Shown piece by piece: positions 1-7,173 of a DNA stretch of 50,340 bases. The position numbers were made by a program, and so were the translations under genes. The notes under the pieces are model-generated. The model worked only from the letters and a program-made list of their open reading frames with translations. It made no database searches and had not been told where the DNA came from. The stretch comes from Desulfatirhabdium butyrativorans DSM 18734. GTDB taxonomy: Bacteria; Desulfobacterota; Desulfobacteria; Desulfobacterales; Desulfatirhabdiaceae. Numbering within the stretch: position 1 is the stretch's first letter; every line of letters begins with the position of its first letter. The stretch is taken from the NCBI RefSeq assembly GCF_000429925.1, contig NZ_AUCU01000035.1, positions 1 to 50,340 on the forward strand. Direction: 5' to 3'.

Positions 1-238
1 GCGAGAGCATCCTTGGAGCTGGCAGATGGATGAGCGCTCTTTCGCCAAGCTTTCGCAGCAGACTTCGACAGGCAATGTCTTTGAGCTGCCCCTTGCCATT
101 TCGCCAATTCCAACGTTCGGCAAGTTCCCGGCTCAACCGATACCGACTCCAGGAAGGATTTTGTTCGATCAGTTCACGGACAAAATCAATATCCCCGTCG
201 GTAATCAGACGGCTTTGAATGAGAGTTGGCACTTTCAT
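1..238 (-). CDS. DruA-like (DUF4338) protein, N-terminal part, runs off window
   Basis: Reading leftward from an ATG at 238-236 gives 79 uninterrupted codons that continue past the window edge. The protein starts MKVPTLIQSRLITDGDID and contains WSRYRLSRELAERWNW followed by GQLKDIACRSLLRKL. This pattern matches my recollection of the N-terminus of DUF4338 proteins, which databases often label DruA of the Druantia anti-phage system. Many family members are stand-alone, multi-copy and behave like mobile genes rather than parts of Druantia operons. No other Druantia gene is visible here. Its start lies about 50-80 bp from the broken end of an exoprotein gene, so it may belong to an element inserted there. 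The family call is moderately sure; the function is unknown. Confidence 0.65.
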   Translation of the reverse strand, partial: MKVPTLIQSRLITDGDIDFVRELIEQNPSWSRYRLSRELAERWNWRNGKGQLKDIACRSLLRKLGERALIHLPAPRMLS

Positions 239-287
239 GGCCAACCCTTTTACCACATTCTATGAGCAGAGTCCAGAAAAAAGATAG

Positions 288-959
288 GTCAGAAAATTAT
301 CCCTTCGCACCTGCGGAGGGGTGTGGAATGTAGGGGGTAACATTGATATCGATGTAAATAATGTGAACCTCAGCTCGAATGCCGTCATTACATCGGCCAG
401 TAATGCATCAGCCAATGCAGGCAGCATCAATTTGAAGATAGCCGACAAGCTGGAAAGCCGGGACAGTACGATCAGCACAGAATCGACCCAGGCAGACAGC
501 GGAAATATCAGTATTGCAACCGGCTTTTTAACCTGGCTAATAGACAGCTCCGTTACAGCTACAGTTGGCGGCGGTCCACAAACTACAGGTGGCAATATTC
601 AGATAAATTCGCCCTATTTCGTTTTGAAAGACAGCCAGGTAATCGCAAATGCATACGAGGGCAAGGGAGGAAGGATCGGCATTACGGCAGACACATACCT
701 GGCGGATTGGACAAGCACCGTCAGCGCATCCTCCACCAAGGGCATCAGTGGCGAGGTCAACATCAATGCCCCGCTGACCAACCTAAGCGGATTATTGATA
801 CCACTAAGCGACACCTTCATGGACAGGGCTGAACTTCTCAAAGATGATTGTGAAACCCGATATAGACAGGGGAAAGTCAGCAGCCTAATCGTTCGTGGTC
901 AGGAATTGATTCCGATGCAAACGGATGATGTCCTGCCAAGTCCATTTCCAAGCAATTAG
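288..959 (+). pseudogene. C-terminal fragment of a TpsA-like filamentous-haemagglutinin-type exoprotein
   Basis: The open frame begins after a TAG at 285-287 and has no convincing start; a GTG lies at 321. The protein shows the beta-helix style of secreted TpsA exoproteins: repeated GGNI/GSINL strands such as GGNIDID, AGSINL, SGNISI, GGNIQI and GGRIGI, spaced by short polar loops. The end, with a Cys in DDCETRYRQ, then SSLIVRGQELIP and DDVLPSP, resembles the conserved tail of large cyanobacterial and deltaproteobacterial haemagglutinin-like proteins. Intact members are usually over 700 residues, carry a signal peptide and N-terminal TPS domain, and are secreted by a TpsB pore. Only about 215 residues remain, so this is probably a remnant cut by the event that brought the DUF4338 gene alongside. 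Confidence 0.65.
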
Positions 960-1032
960 CCGGCTTGAGATTATACGGGCCGATCATTTATCGGCCAATT
1001 CCAAAGATTCCATTTTGAGAAAGGGGTACAAA

Positions 1033-1401
1033 GTGAAAAAATTGTCCAACATAGCGGTTGCCATCTTCATGATTTGTTTGTTTTCTATATCCCCTTGTTT
1101 AGCTTATGATTATATTTTTAAAGACCCGACAAATAATTCAGATCATGGTATTCGATCAGCATCGGATATGGAAGTAAGAGGTCCATATACGGTAGCATCT
1201 GTACTTTGGTCTGATAAAGAAAATGTTGCTGTAGCCCTCACAAACAGCTCTGATAAAGTGGTAGATACCATAACGTGTGAAGGGCCATGCCTTTCGGTAA
1301 TATCGATCGGCAATACTGTGTCATTCAACAAGTCTTTGGATTGTTATCTTTTTATAAGCCCCCCAAATACATTGGCAGGTTTTGCATTTCTTTATAAATG
1401 A
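1033..1401 (+). CDS. small secreted protein of unknown function
   Basis: I choose the GTG at 1033 because it is preceded by AAGGGGT and begins a clear signal peptide: KK, then a hydrophobic run IAVAIFMICLFSI, then the cleavage-like SPCLA. The open frame reaches further back, but that part overlaps the exoprotein tail. The mature part is about 98 residues, is polar, and contains two nearby cysteines (CEGPC) plus another near the end (DCYLF), so a disulfide is possible. I do not recognise the family. It is the last gene before a roughly 100-bp gap and the convergent purN. Confidence 0.55.
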   Translation: MKKLSNIAVAIFMICLFSISPCLAYDYIFKDPTNNSDHGIRSASDMEVRGPYTVASVLWSDKENVAVALTNSSDKVVDTITCEGPCLSVISIGNTVSFNKSLDCYLFISPPNTLAGFAFLYK

Positions 1402-1509
1402 TCGTGGCTACCACTGCGGTTTTTGGCGGGGGGTGACACAAAGGTTTGATTCACATATTTCCAGAAATGCTTCCCCCCCCCTTCTAATACCATCCCCCCG
1501 GATCCCGGC

Positions 1510-2295
1510 TTATTCCCTCACCACCACCGTCCGCTCCACCATCCGGCCATTGTCCAGGCTGTGGGTACGGCGCTCCAGGCGAAGACGGCCTTCGGCATAT
1601 GCCTGGATGCATTCGGGATAGAGGATCCATTCCTGCTCGAGTCCTTTTTTCTTGATGGTTTCGAGCGTATCCTCCGGGAGAATCGGAAAACACCGCTGTC
1701 CGATGATGGGCCCCGAGTCCTCCCCGTAATCGACAAAATGTACCGTGCATCCGCCGACCCTGCAGCCGTGACGGAACGTGTCCCCATAGCCATCCGTCCC
1801 GGGAAATGCGGGCAGGAGCGCGGGATGGATGTTCATGATGGCCGGGAGCAGCGGATCCGTATTCACCCGATCGATGAAATAGGGGGTCAGGTTTCTCATG
1901 AAACCGGCCAGCACCAGCAGATCGAAGGGGTATTTGGCCATTTCGTCAAGAAGCCTGGACTCGGCGATGGCTCGGGAAACGACGAATTGAACGACACGAT
2001 GCGTGGGGGCATCTTTGGGCAGGACATGTTGCTTTTTCAAACAGTCTTCGAGATCGAAATCGCCCGGCCATGCCAGGCGTTTTTCCCGGCTTTGCCGAAT
2101 GATCTCCCGATACGGGACGACAAAGGTCGGGATTCCGTGTTTTTGCGCCCGGTTCAATCCAAAGGCATCGGGGTTGTCGGATCCGACGAAAACGATCTTT
2201 CCGGAAATCCGTTCCGCCTCGCAGGCATCGATGATCGCCTGCAGATTGGTGCCGCCTCCGGAAACGAGGGCGCCGATGCGAAGAGCTGGTTTCAT
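1510..2295 (-). CDS. purN: phosphoribosylglycinamide formyltransferase
   Basis: Transfers the formyl group of 10-formyl-tetrahydrofolate to glycinamide ribonucleotide, the third step of cytosolic purine synthesis. The start MKPALRIGALVSGGGTNLQAII holds the phosphate-binding loop. The catalytic Asn and His lie in MNIHPALLPAFPG and the catalytic Asp in DYGEDSGPII. At 261 residues it is longer than the roughly 210 of E. coli PurN. The extra length is mainly a polar insert (REIIRQSREKRLAWPGDFDLED) after the Rossmann half; I recall such forms in deltaproteobacteria. The start overlaps the stop of the upstream chaN-like gene by 4 nt, so the two are probably translated together. Confidence 0.93.
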   Translation of the reverse strand: MKPALRIGALVSGGGTNLQAIIDACEAERISGKIVFVGSDNPDAFGLNRAQKHGIPTFVVPYREIIRQSREKRLAWPGDFDLEDCLKKQHVLPKDAPTHRVVQFVVSRAIAESRLLDEMAKYPFDLLVLAGFMRNLTPYFIDRVNTDPLLPAIMNIHPALLPAFPGTDGYGDTFRHGCRVGGCTVHFVDYGEDSGPIIGQRCFPILPEDTLETIKKKGLEQEWILYPECIQAYAEGRLRLERRTHSLDNGRMVERTVVVRE

Positions 2296-3314
2296 GGCTT
2301 CTCCTGATTCATGTCATGCATGGTTCCGGATGTTGGGGCATGCACGGCGTCTTTCGGAATTTTCCAGATATAATCCGCAATGCCCAATTCCGTCGGTTCC
2401 TCTTCCGTTGACAGGTAAATCGTGACAAAAGGCAAACCCGTTCTGGCGAATGCCCGATCCGGAATGCCGAATTTGTAGACGATGTGGCCGTTTCCGACCA
2501 GAACGACCATCGGAGCGCCTCCGACATGCCGGGCGATGCTCTCGGCCATCGTATCTTCCCAGGCGCACTGGGCCTCATAAAAATATTCGAAATGGTCCTT
2601 GAGAGAAGCGCTCTTCCGGTGCTTTTCGTAAATCTCCTGGATGTAACGCCGATGCGCAGCAGAGCTCAAATCGATGTGTTTCGCCAGAAAGAAGGCATCT
2701 GCGCTCATGAGGCTGTCAAGACCACCGATGGCGATTTTTGGCGGGATATGAAAAGGCAGGTTCAACCCGAAAAGGGGAATGTGCCGATCTCTGGCAAGAT
2801 AAAATATTTCGGCATACAGATCGAACGGGAAACGCCAGTTGGCATACCAGTGGGTTTTTTCGAGGAACCATTCCCGATCCAGATTTCCGTCCCTGACCCA
2901 TTCATCGAGAACGGGCTGATAGCTCTTGTCGATCATCTCTACACCGAGACGCAGATCAGGCATCCGATCGGCAAGATCCTGAAGGATTCGCAGCTGAATC
3001 CGATGGTGCTCGGGCTGCGTGTGGGATTCACCGATGTAGACAATTTTGGCTTCGACAAGACGTTCGATGAGCTCATGGTAGGCCAAGTGCTCCCCTGTGC
3101 TGCCCGACAAAATGGTTTCGCCTGGAGCACGATCAGGTTCAGCTCGCAGGCCGATCGTTTTCCCCATGCTGGAACACCCTCCCATAAACAGTACAGCAAG
3201 CATCAGCACCACCAGACACAAGCCCGGCACGCCGTAACGACATCCCAAAGAATATCTCTCTTGAAAACTGGCGTTGTTACGCATAGAGTTCAGCATGGTG
3301 GCACTTGAATTCAT
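2292..3314 (-). CDS. ChaN family lipoprotein
   Basis: Residues 31-47 form a hydrophobic segment ending in a lipobox (LFMGGC, Cys47), so the product should be a lipoprotein. The ChaN fold follows: GESHTQPEHH with the family's conserved Glu/His pair, GVEMIDKSYQPVLDEW, and the late VLVGNGHIVYKFGIP. Campylobacter ChaN binds haem and is linked to iron uptake, but the true role in most bacteria is unknown. The first about 20 residues before the hydrophobic segment may be untranslated, because internal ATG codons occur at residues 7 and 11. The gene overlaps purN by 4 nt downstream and a small open frame by 4 nt upstream. Confidence 0.85.
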   Translation of the reverse strand: MNSSATMLNSMRNNASFQERYSLGCRYGVPGLCLVVLMLAVLFMGGCSSMGKTIGLRAEPDRAPGETILSGSTGEHLAYHELIERLVEAKIVYIGESHTQPEHHRIQLRILQDLADRMPDLRLGVEMIDKSYQPVLDEWVRDGNLDREWFLEKTHWYANWRFPFDLYAEIFYLARDRHIPLFGLNLPFHIPPKIAIGGLDSLMSADAFFLAKHIDLSSAAHRRYIQEIYEKHRKSASLKDHFEYFYEAQCAWEDTMAESIARHVGGAPMVVLVGNGHIVYKFGIPDRAFARTGLPFVTIYLSTEEEPTELGIADYIWKIPKDAVHAPTSGTMHDMNQEKP

Positions 3315-3529
3315 GTCGATTCCCTTGCAGCCGCCGCTTCCGCCGGGCTGTTTTCATCCGATCGGGCAGGGGATTTTTCCCTCAAATCCTGAAGCCACCT
3401 CGCAATGAAATGGCACATTTCCTGTTTGAGGGGAAACATGACGACTTCGTAATTCCAGTTCGCATTCAAACTGATACCTTTGTCAGCTTCGCTGCGCCGC
3501 GATTCGACGTACTGAATGTACGGTCTCAT
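3311..3529 (-). CDS. possible small hypothetical protein, N-terminus from a dispersed repeat
   Basis: A 72-codon open frame whose TGA overlaps the ATG of the ChaN gene (ATGA), an arrangement typical of coupled genes. Its first about 22 codons (MRPYIQYVESRRSEADKG) lie wholly inside a roughly 90-bp dispersed repeat that also occurs near 39.7 kb. The rest (NYEVVMFPLKQEMCHFIARWL) reads like a normal amphipathic protein, which suggests an older gene whose start was replaced by the repeat. I do not recognise it, and it may not be expressed. Confidence 0.3.
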   Translation of the reverse strand: MRPYIQYVESRRSEADKGISLNANWNYEVVMFPLKQEMCHFIARWLQDLREKSPARSDENSPAEAAAAREST

Positions 3530-3553
3530 CGCTGCTCGCTTGCTTTCGCGGTC
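3464..3553. repeat. ~90-bp dispersed repeat, copy 1
   Basis: Matches 39674-39765 in the same orientation at roughly 85% identity by eye, with small indels. Shared blocks include ATTCAAAC-GATACCTTTG, GCTGCG-CGATTCGAC and CTCATCGCTGCTC-CTTGCTTTC. It ends close to the coding start of a small frame upstream of chaN. Confidence 0.75.
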
Positions 3554-3642
3554 TCAGCTCGAATGCTTGCTGGAATATCATTTTGAAAGCAAAATGGAAT
3601 AAAAAGTCGTCTGAATTTTGACTTTTGACGAGTTCATCAAAC

Positions 3643-3912
3643 ATGAAGCTTGAAGAGAATCCGGTATTCCGGAAAAAGATGATTCCCTGGTACGATTCAC
3701 CAATCGCTGCAACAATCCGCTTGCTCGTTGCGGCGGCGATTTTCGGGTTTTCCACGATCGGCATTCAACTGGTACGGGAAACCCCTTCATTTTCGGCATT
3801 TCTCTGGGTCCCGTCGATTCTCGCCGGCTTGAGCGCCATCCTGCTGATCGTTTCCGGATTTCGGCTTATCGATGCATTTCTGGAAAACCGGAAGCACAGG
3901 GAAGCGGATTGA
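3643..3912 (+). CDS. small two-helix membrane protein, unknown function
   Basis: Eighty-nine residues from the ATG at 3643; a TTG six codons earlier is possible, and the ribosome site is weak for both. Two hydrophobic segments are clear: IRLLVAAAIFGFSTIGIQLV and FLWVPSILAGLSAILLIVSG. Each is followed by charged residues, and a short basic/acidic tail (ENRKHREAD) ends the protein. It is convergent with the Nudix gene and stands alone on the plus strand. I do not recognise the family. Confidence 0.55.
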   Translation: MKLEENPVFRKKMIPWYDSPIAATIRLLVAAAIFGFSTIGIQLVRETPSFSAFLWVPSILAGLSAILLIVSGFRLIDAFLENRKHREAD

Positions 3913-3946
3913 ACATTTTCCGGCACATTTCGAAAAACGCTTTCGT

Positions 3947-4540
3947 TCAGGGTCCAAGACAGTTTCGCAAGGGATGGATCATTTCCAGAAAATGGTGCAC
4001 GATCCGGGCCGTAACACCCCACACCGTAACGTCCTCGACCGGATAAAGCAGCGTATGCACATCCGGAATCCACCCATGATACCCTTTTTCGATGTGTGTC
4101 TTCATCAGCTCCTGCACCGGCAGGTTGAGCACGCGGGAAATCTCCTTCTTCCGGTGCGAAACCGCCCGATCTCCCTTCCAGAAACCGGAAAACACTTCCA
4201 GATCCCGGTCGTTGATCGTCTGAAAATGCCCCATCGACCCGGTAAAGATCACTTCATGGGATTCGATCCCCAATTCTTCGTGCAGTTCGCGAAAACAGGC
4301 GGATAAGGCATCCGGATCTTCCGGATCGATATGACCGCCGGGCAGGGCTACCTGGTTCCGCCAGGGATATCCCTCTGTATCGGTTTTCTGGATCGCCAGC
4401 AGGTTCAGGCAACCTTTCCGCTCAAACAGAAGCAGAAAAACGCATGCCAGCCGATAGCACCCGGATTTCGGCGCACCGGGATGGACGGTCTCGGCAACCA
4501 GGCCCCGGAACAGTGTCGGATCGGCAAGCGGGCCACTCAT
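3947..4540 (-). CDS. Nudix hydrolase, CoA-pyrophosphatase (NudL) type
   Basis: Contains the Nudix box GGHIDPEDPDALSACFRELHEELGI in broken form: the GG at its start, the acidic ED/D cluster, and REL-HEELGI, which binds the metal. The preceding QVALPGGHID and the PEDPDALSA spacing follow the CoA-diphosphatase subfamily, which cleaves CoA to 4'-phosphopantetheine and 3',5'-ADP. At 197 residues it has the normal length. The upstream thioredoxin-like gene ends 4 nt before its start, so they are probably co-transcribed. Substrate is inferred from the subfamily only. Confidence 0.8.
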   Translation of the reverse strand: MSGPLADPTLFRGLVAETVHPGAPKSGCYRLACVFLLLFERKGCLNLLAIQKTDTEGYPWRNQVALPGGHIDPEDPDALSACFRELHEELGIESHEVIFTGSMGHFQTINDRDLEVFSGFWKGDRAVSHRKKEISRVLNLPVQELMKTHIEKGYHGWIPDVHTLLYPVEDVTVWGVTARIVHHFLEMIHPLRNCLGP

Positions 4541-4544
4541 GAGA

Positions 4545-5003
4545 TCATTTCTTTTTGAGAAAATCTTTGTAGGAAGTCGCTTTGTAGCTGTCCGTAGAAA
4601 TATACTGCATCATGTGCAGCAGATTATCCGCGGCAACGAATCCCGGCTGACTGGCAATCTGCTCTCCCTTATCGGTCAGGAACCAGGAAGTTGGCAGGCC
4701 CTGAACCCGGAAGCGCTGAGCCAGCGCAGATTCCCTGTCCGAGTCCACCTTGATGGGGATGAAATTCTGATTCATGTAGGCGATCAGGGCCGGATTCGTG
4801 AACGTTTCCTTGTTCATCTTTGTGCAGAACCCACACCACTCGGCATGAAAATTCACAAATATTTTCTTGTGCTCGCTTTTGGCGCGCAATAGTCCTTCAT
4901 CGAATTTCATCCAGTGGATCTCATCGGCAAGAACCGCATGCGTTCCAACGCCAAAAAACAATATCATCATCGTCAAAACAACCATCATGAATCGATTCTT
5001 CAT
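4545..5003 (-). CDS. exported thioredoxin-fold protein
   Basis: An N-terminal signal peptide (KNRFMMVVLTMMILFFGVG, cleavage near AVLADE) precedes a thioredoxin fold with the redox site WCGFC in NFHAEWCGFCTKM and the cis-proline loop VQGLPTSWFL. This layout (about 150 residues, WCxxC, DUF255/thioredoxin_7-like) is typical of periplasmic thiol reductases that keep cytochrome c apoproteins or other exported thiols reduced. A ccdA gene lies 118 bp upstream on the same strand, which supports electron supply through CcdA. The exact client is unknown. Confidence 0.8.
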   Translation of the reverse strand: MKNRFMMVVLTMMILFFGVGTHAVLADEIHWMKFDEGLLRAKSEHKKIFVNFHAEWCGFCTKMNKETFTNPALIAYMNQNFIPIKVDSDRESALAQRFRVQGLPTSWFLTDKGEQIASQPGFVAADNLLHMMQYISTDSYKATSYKDFLKKK

Positions 5004-5121
5004 ATCCTTGCTTTCCTTTCAAGCAAAAATCCCCCAAACAGCACTTGACCAGCCCCCCTGATTTTCATGAAACCCAGGCGGATGATCACTATCTTTTCGA
5101 TGAAGTGGAAAACTTCATCCG

Positions 5122-5814
5122 TCACCAGCCAAGCCTTCCGGCCATCAAGGCAATCCCAATCAGAACCAGCAGGATTCCGGCAACTTTATTGACGTATTGT
5201 AAGACTTTCTTTGCCCGATTCAAGAAAACCAGCAAAAAGTGAATAAAAACCGACATGATCAGAAAAGGAATGGCCAGCCCTGCCGAGTAGACGGCCAGAA
5301 GCCCCATGCCCTGAGCGATGGTCTCCTGATTTCCGGCAAGAACGAGGATTGATCCCAACAGAGGTCCGATGCACGGGCTCCATCCCGCTCCGAAAGCCAT
5401 GCCCACCAGAACGGTGCCGAGCGCATGCATGGGCTTTTTCCCCAGATGGACCCGTTTTTCCATATCCAGAAACGGGATCCGGACAATGCCGCTCAAGTGA
5501 ATGCCCAGAATCACGATCAAGCCCCCGCCGATGATCCGAATCGCCTGGCTGTGCGATGCAATGATACCGCCGACGGCCGAGGCGGACGCTCCGAGAAGCA
5601 CAAACACCAGCGAAAAGCCGAATACAAACGCGAAGGTGGAAATGAAGACCCTTGTCCGGATGCGGGATGAAGCCCCCGTCAGCTCATCGAGTGAAAATCC
5701 GGTAATGAAGGTAAAATAGGCCGGAATGAGCGGCAGGATGCAGGGCGAAAAAAAAGACAGCACACCCGCCACGAAAGCGGCCGGCCAGGTAACGGTTTCA
5801 AAAAACATCGGCAT
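5122..5814 (-). CDS. ccdA: CcdA-type membrane thiol-electron carrier
   Basis: Carries reducing power from cytoplasmic thioredoxin across the inner membrane for cytochrome c maturation or periplasmic thiol repair. Six membrane segments are visible. The two redox cysteines sit in FFSPCILPLIPAY (first helix) and GAGWSPCIGPLLGS (fourth helix), the characteristic paired P-C-x-x-P motifs. Length is 230 residues, normal for stand-alone CcdA, which lacks the outer domains of DsbD. The exported thioredoxin immediately downstream is its likely partner. Confidence 0.9.
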   Translation of the reverse strand: MPMFFETVTWPAAFVAGVLSFFSPCILPLIPAYFTFITGFSLDELTGASSRIRTRVFISTFAFVFGFSLVFVLLGASASAVGGIIASHSQAIRIIGGGLIVILGIHLSGIVRIPFLDMEKRVHLGKKPMHALGTVLVGMAFGAGWSPCIGPLLGSILVLAGNQETIAQGMGLLAVYSAGLAIPFLIMSVFIHFLLVFLNRAKKVLQYVNKVAGILLVLIGIALMAGRLGW

Positions 5815-6138
5815 AAATCCTTTTCAGAGGAAGGATTCCGCTCTTGCCATGAGAAGGAACGCTTCAAGCAGACGATTGAATCAAGGGTCCATGCGCATCG
5901 TGTTTTCATCCGCCAGCGGAGATGAAAATCCGTCCTTGATCATGATTCCGGCCATCTGTAGGGCAACCGGCCGGTCGCCCCTACAAGACTGGGTGACGGG
6001 TTACGGATTGGGCGAACATCCCGCCGAAGGCGGGATTCGCCCCTACTTCCAACTCCAATCGATTTTCACGAAAAATTTCAATGGGCTTTTTTCAAGAATG
6101 CCAATGGTCCATTCTATGATCATAACCCTTAAATCGGC
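5815..6138. other. gene-free spacer with two palindromic repeats
   Basis: No gene is apparent between the starts/ends of ccdA and proC. At 5958-5984 there is a GGCCGG-centred palindrome (GTAGGGCAACCGGCC then GGTCGCCCCTAC). At 6010-6042 there is a second one with nested arms (GGGCGAA-CCCGCC, then GGCGGG-TTCGCCC), followed by CTAC. Both belong to the class of GTAGGGGCGA/TCGCCCCTAC repeats seen elsewhere in the window. Confidence 0.75.
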
Positions 6139-6993
6139 CTACCGGTTTCCCAGCTCCCTGGATCTCGCGGCTGCCGCTTCGATTGCCGCCATCCAGCGCT
6201 GTTTGACACAGGCTTCATCCAGAATACGGATGGCAGCCTCGGTGGTTCCGCCAGGCGATGTGACCTTTTTCCGGAGCGCCTCCGGGTTCTCGCCGCTTTG
6301 CCGATAGAGTTCCACAGCTCCCCGAAGCGTCTCCCGGACCAGCACGGCGGCTGCCTCTGGCTCCAGCCCGATCCGCTGCGCTCCGGCAATCATCGCTTCC
6401 ATCAGATAAAAGACGTATGCAGGACCGGATCCGGAAACGGCTGTAACGGCATCCAATTGTTCTTCCGGAAATTCGAGCACTTCTCCCATGGCTTCGAGAA
6501 TACAGCGGGCATTCCGAATATCATCCTCCTGCGCAAAACGGTTCGGACTCAACCCCGAAATACCCGACAGCACCAGAGCGGGCGTATTGGGCATTACCCG
6601 GATGATCGGATGCGCCATCCGTGCATCCTGTCCAAGACCTTCATAAAAAAGCCGTTCCATTTTCTGAATTCGGATTCCGGCTGCAATGGAAACAATCAGC
6701 TTTCGGGCATTCACCGGGTAAAGAGGATGTTTTGTGATGGAAGTTACAGCAGCCTCGAAAAATTGGGGTTTGATCGCCAGTATCAGTATATCGCTTTCGC
6801 GATACACGGCAAAATTGTCTTCCAGACTCCGGATACGGTATCGCTCACGAAGCGATCCGAGTTTTGCGGTATCGATATCGCTTGCAAACAGGTTTTCGGC
6901 ATTCGCCGTATTGGATTGGAGCAAGGCGCCGATCATGGCCTCAGCCATGTTCCCTGCGCCGACAAAGCCGATGCGGCTTTCGAGATGACTCAT
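6139..6993 (-). CDS. proC: pyrroline-5-carboxylate reductase
   Basis: Catalyses the last step of proline synthesis, reducing 1-pyrroline-5-carboxylate with NAD(P)H. The dinucleotide loop is IGFVGAGNMAEAMIGA. The family signature is present as MPNTPALV, and the C-terminal SGSGPAYVFYLMEAM, VTSPGGTTEAAI and DEACV form the substrate site. Full length (284 residues). It is divergent from the RACo-like gene across a 180-bp spacer in which I see no clear regulatory element. Confidence 0.95.
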   Translation of the reverse strand: MSHLESRIGFVGAGNMAEAMIGALLQSNTANAENLFASDIDTAKLGSLRERYRIRSLEDNFAVYRESDILILAIKPQFFEAAVTSITKHPLYPVNARKLIVSIAAGIRIQKMERLFYEGLGQDARMAHPIIRVMPNTPALVLSGISGLSPNRFAQEDDIRNARCILEAMGEVLEFPEEQLDAVTAVSGSGPAYVFYLMEAMIAGAQRIGLEPEAAAVLVRETLRGAVELYRQSGENPEALRKKVTSPGGTTEAAIRILDEACVKQRWMAAIEAAAARSRELGNR

Positions 6994-7173
6994 GATTGGT
7001 TTCCTTTTCTGTTGATGGTTGCGTGATCGGAGCGCATGTTCAAGCGATCCGTTCAGGCTCCATGCACGATATGTCGGATAAGACTTGAGAGATTCCGTTG
7101 ATTGTGGGATAAATTCACCGACAATGCAATCCGATAAAAATCAACGCCACCTTTTTCCTGTGAAATTGATCCG

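Noticed and set aside
1-238. Complete Druantia defence system
   Set aside because: Only a DruA-like start is present; no DruB-E gene is visible, and the right-hand neighbour is an exoprotein fragment.
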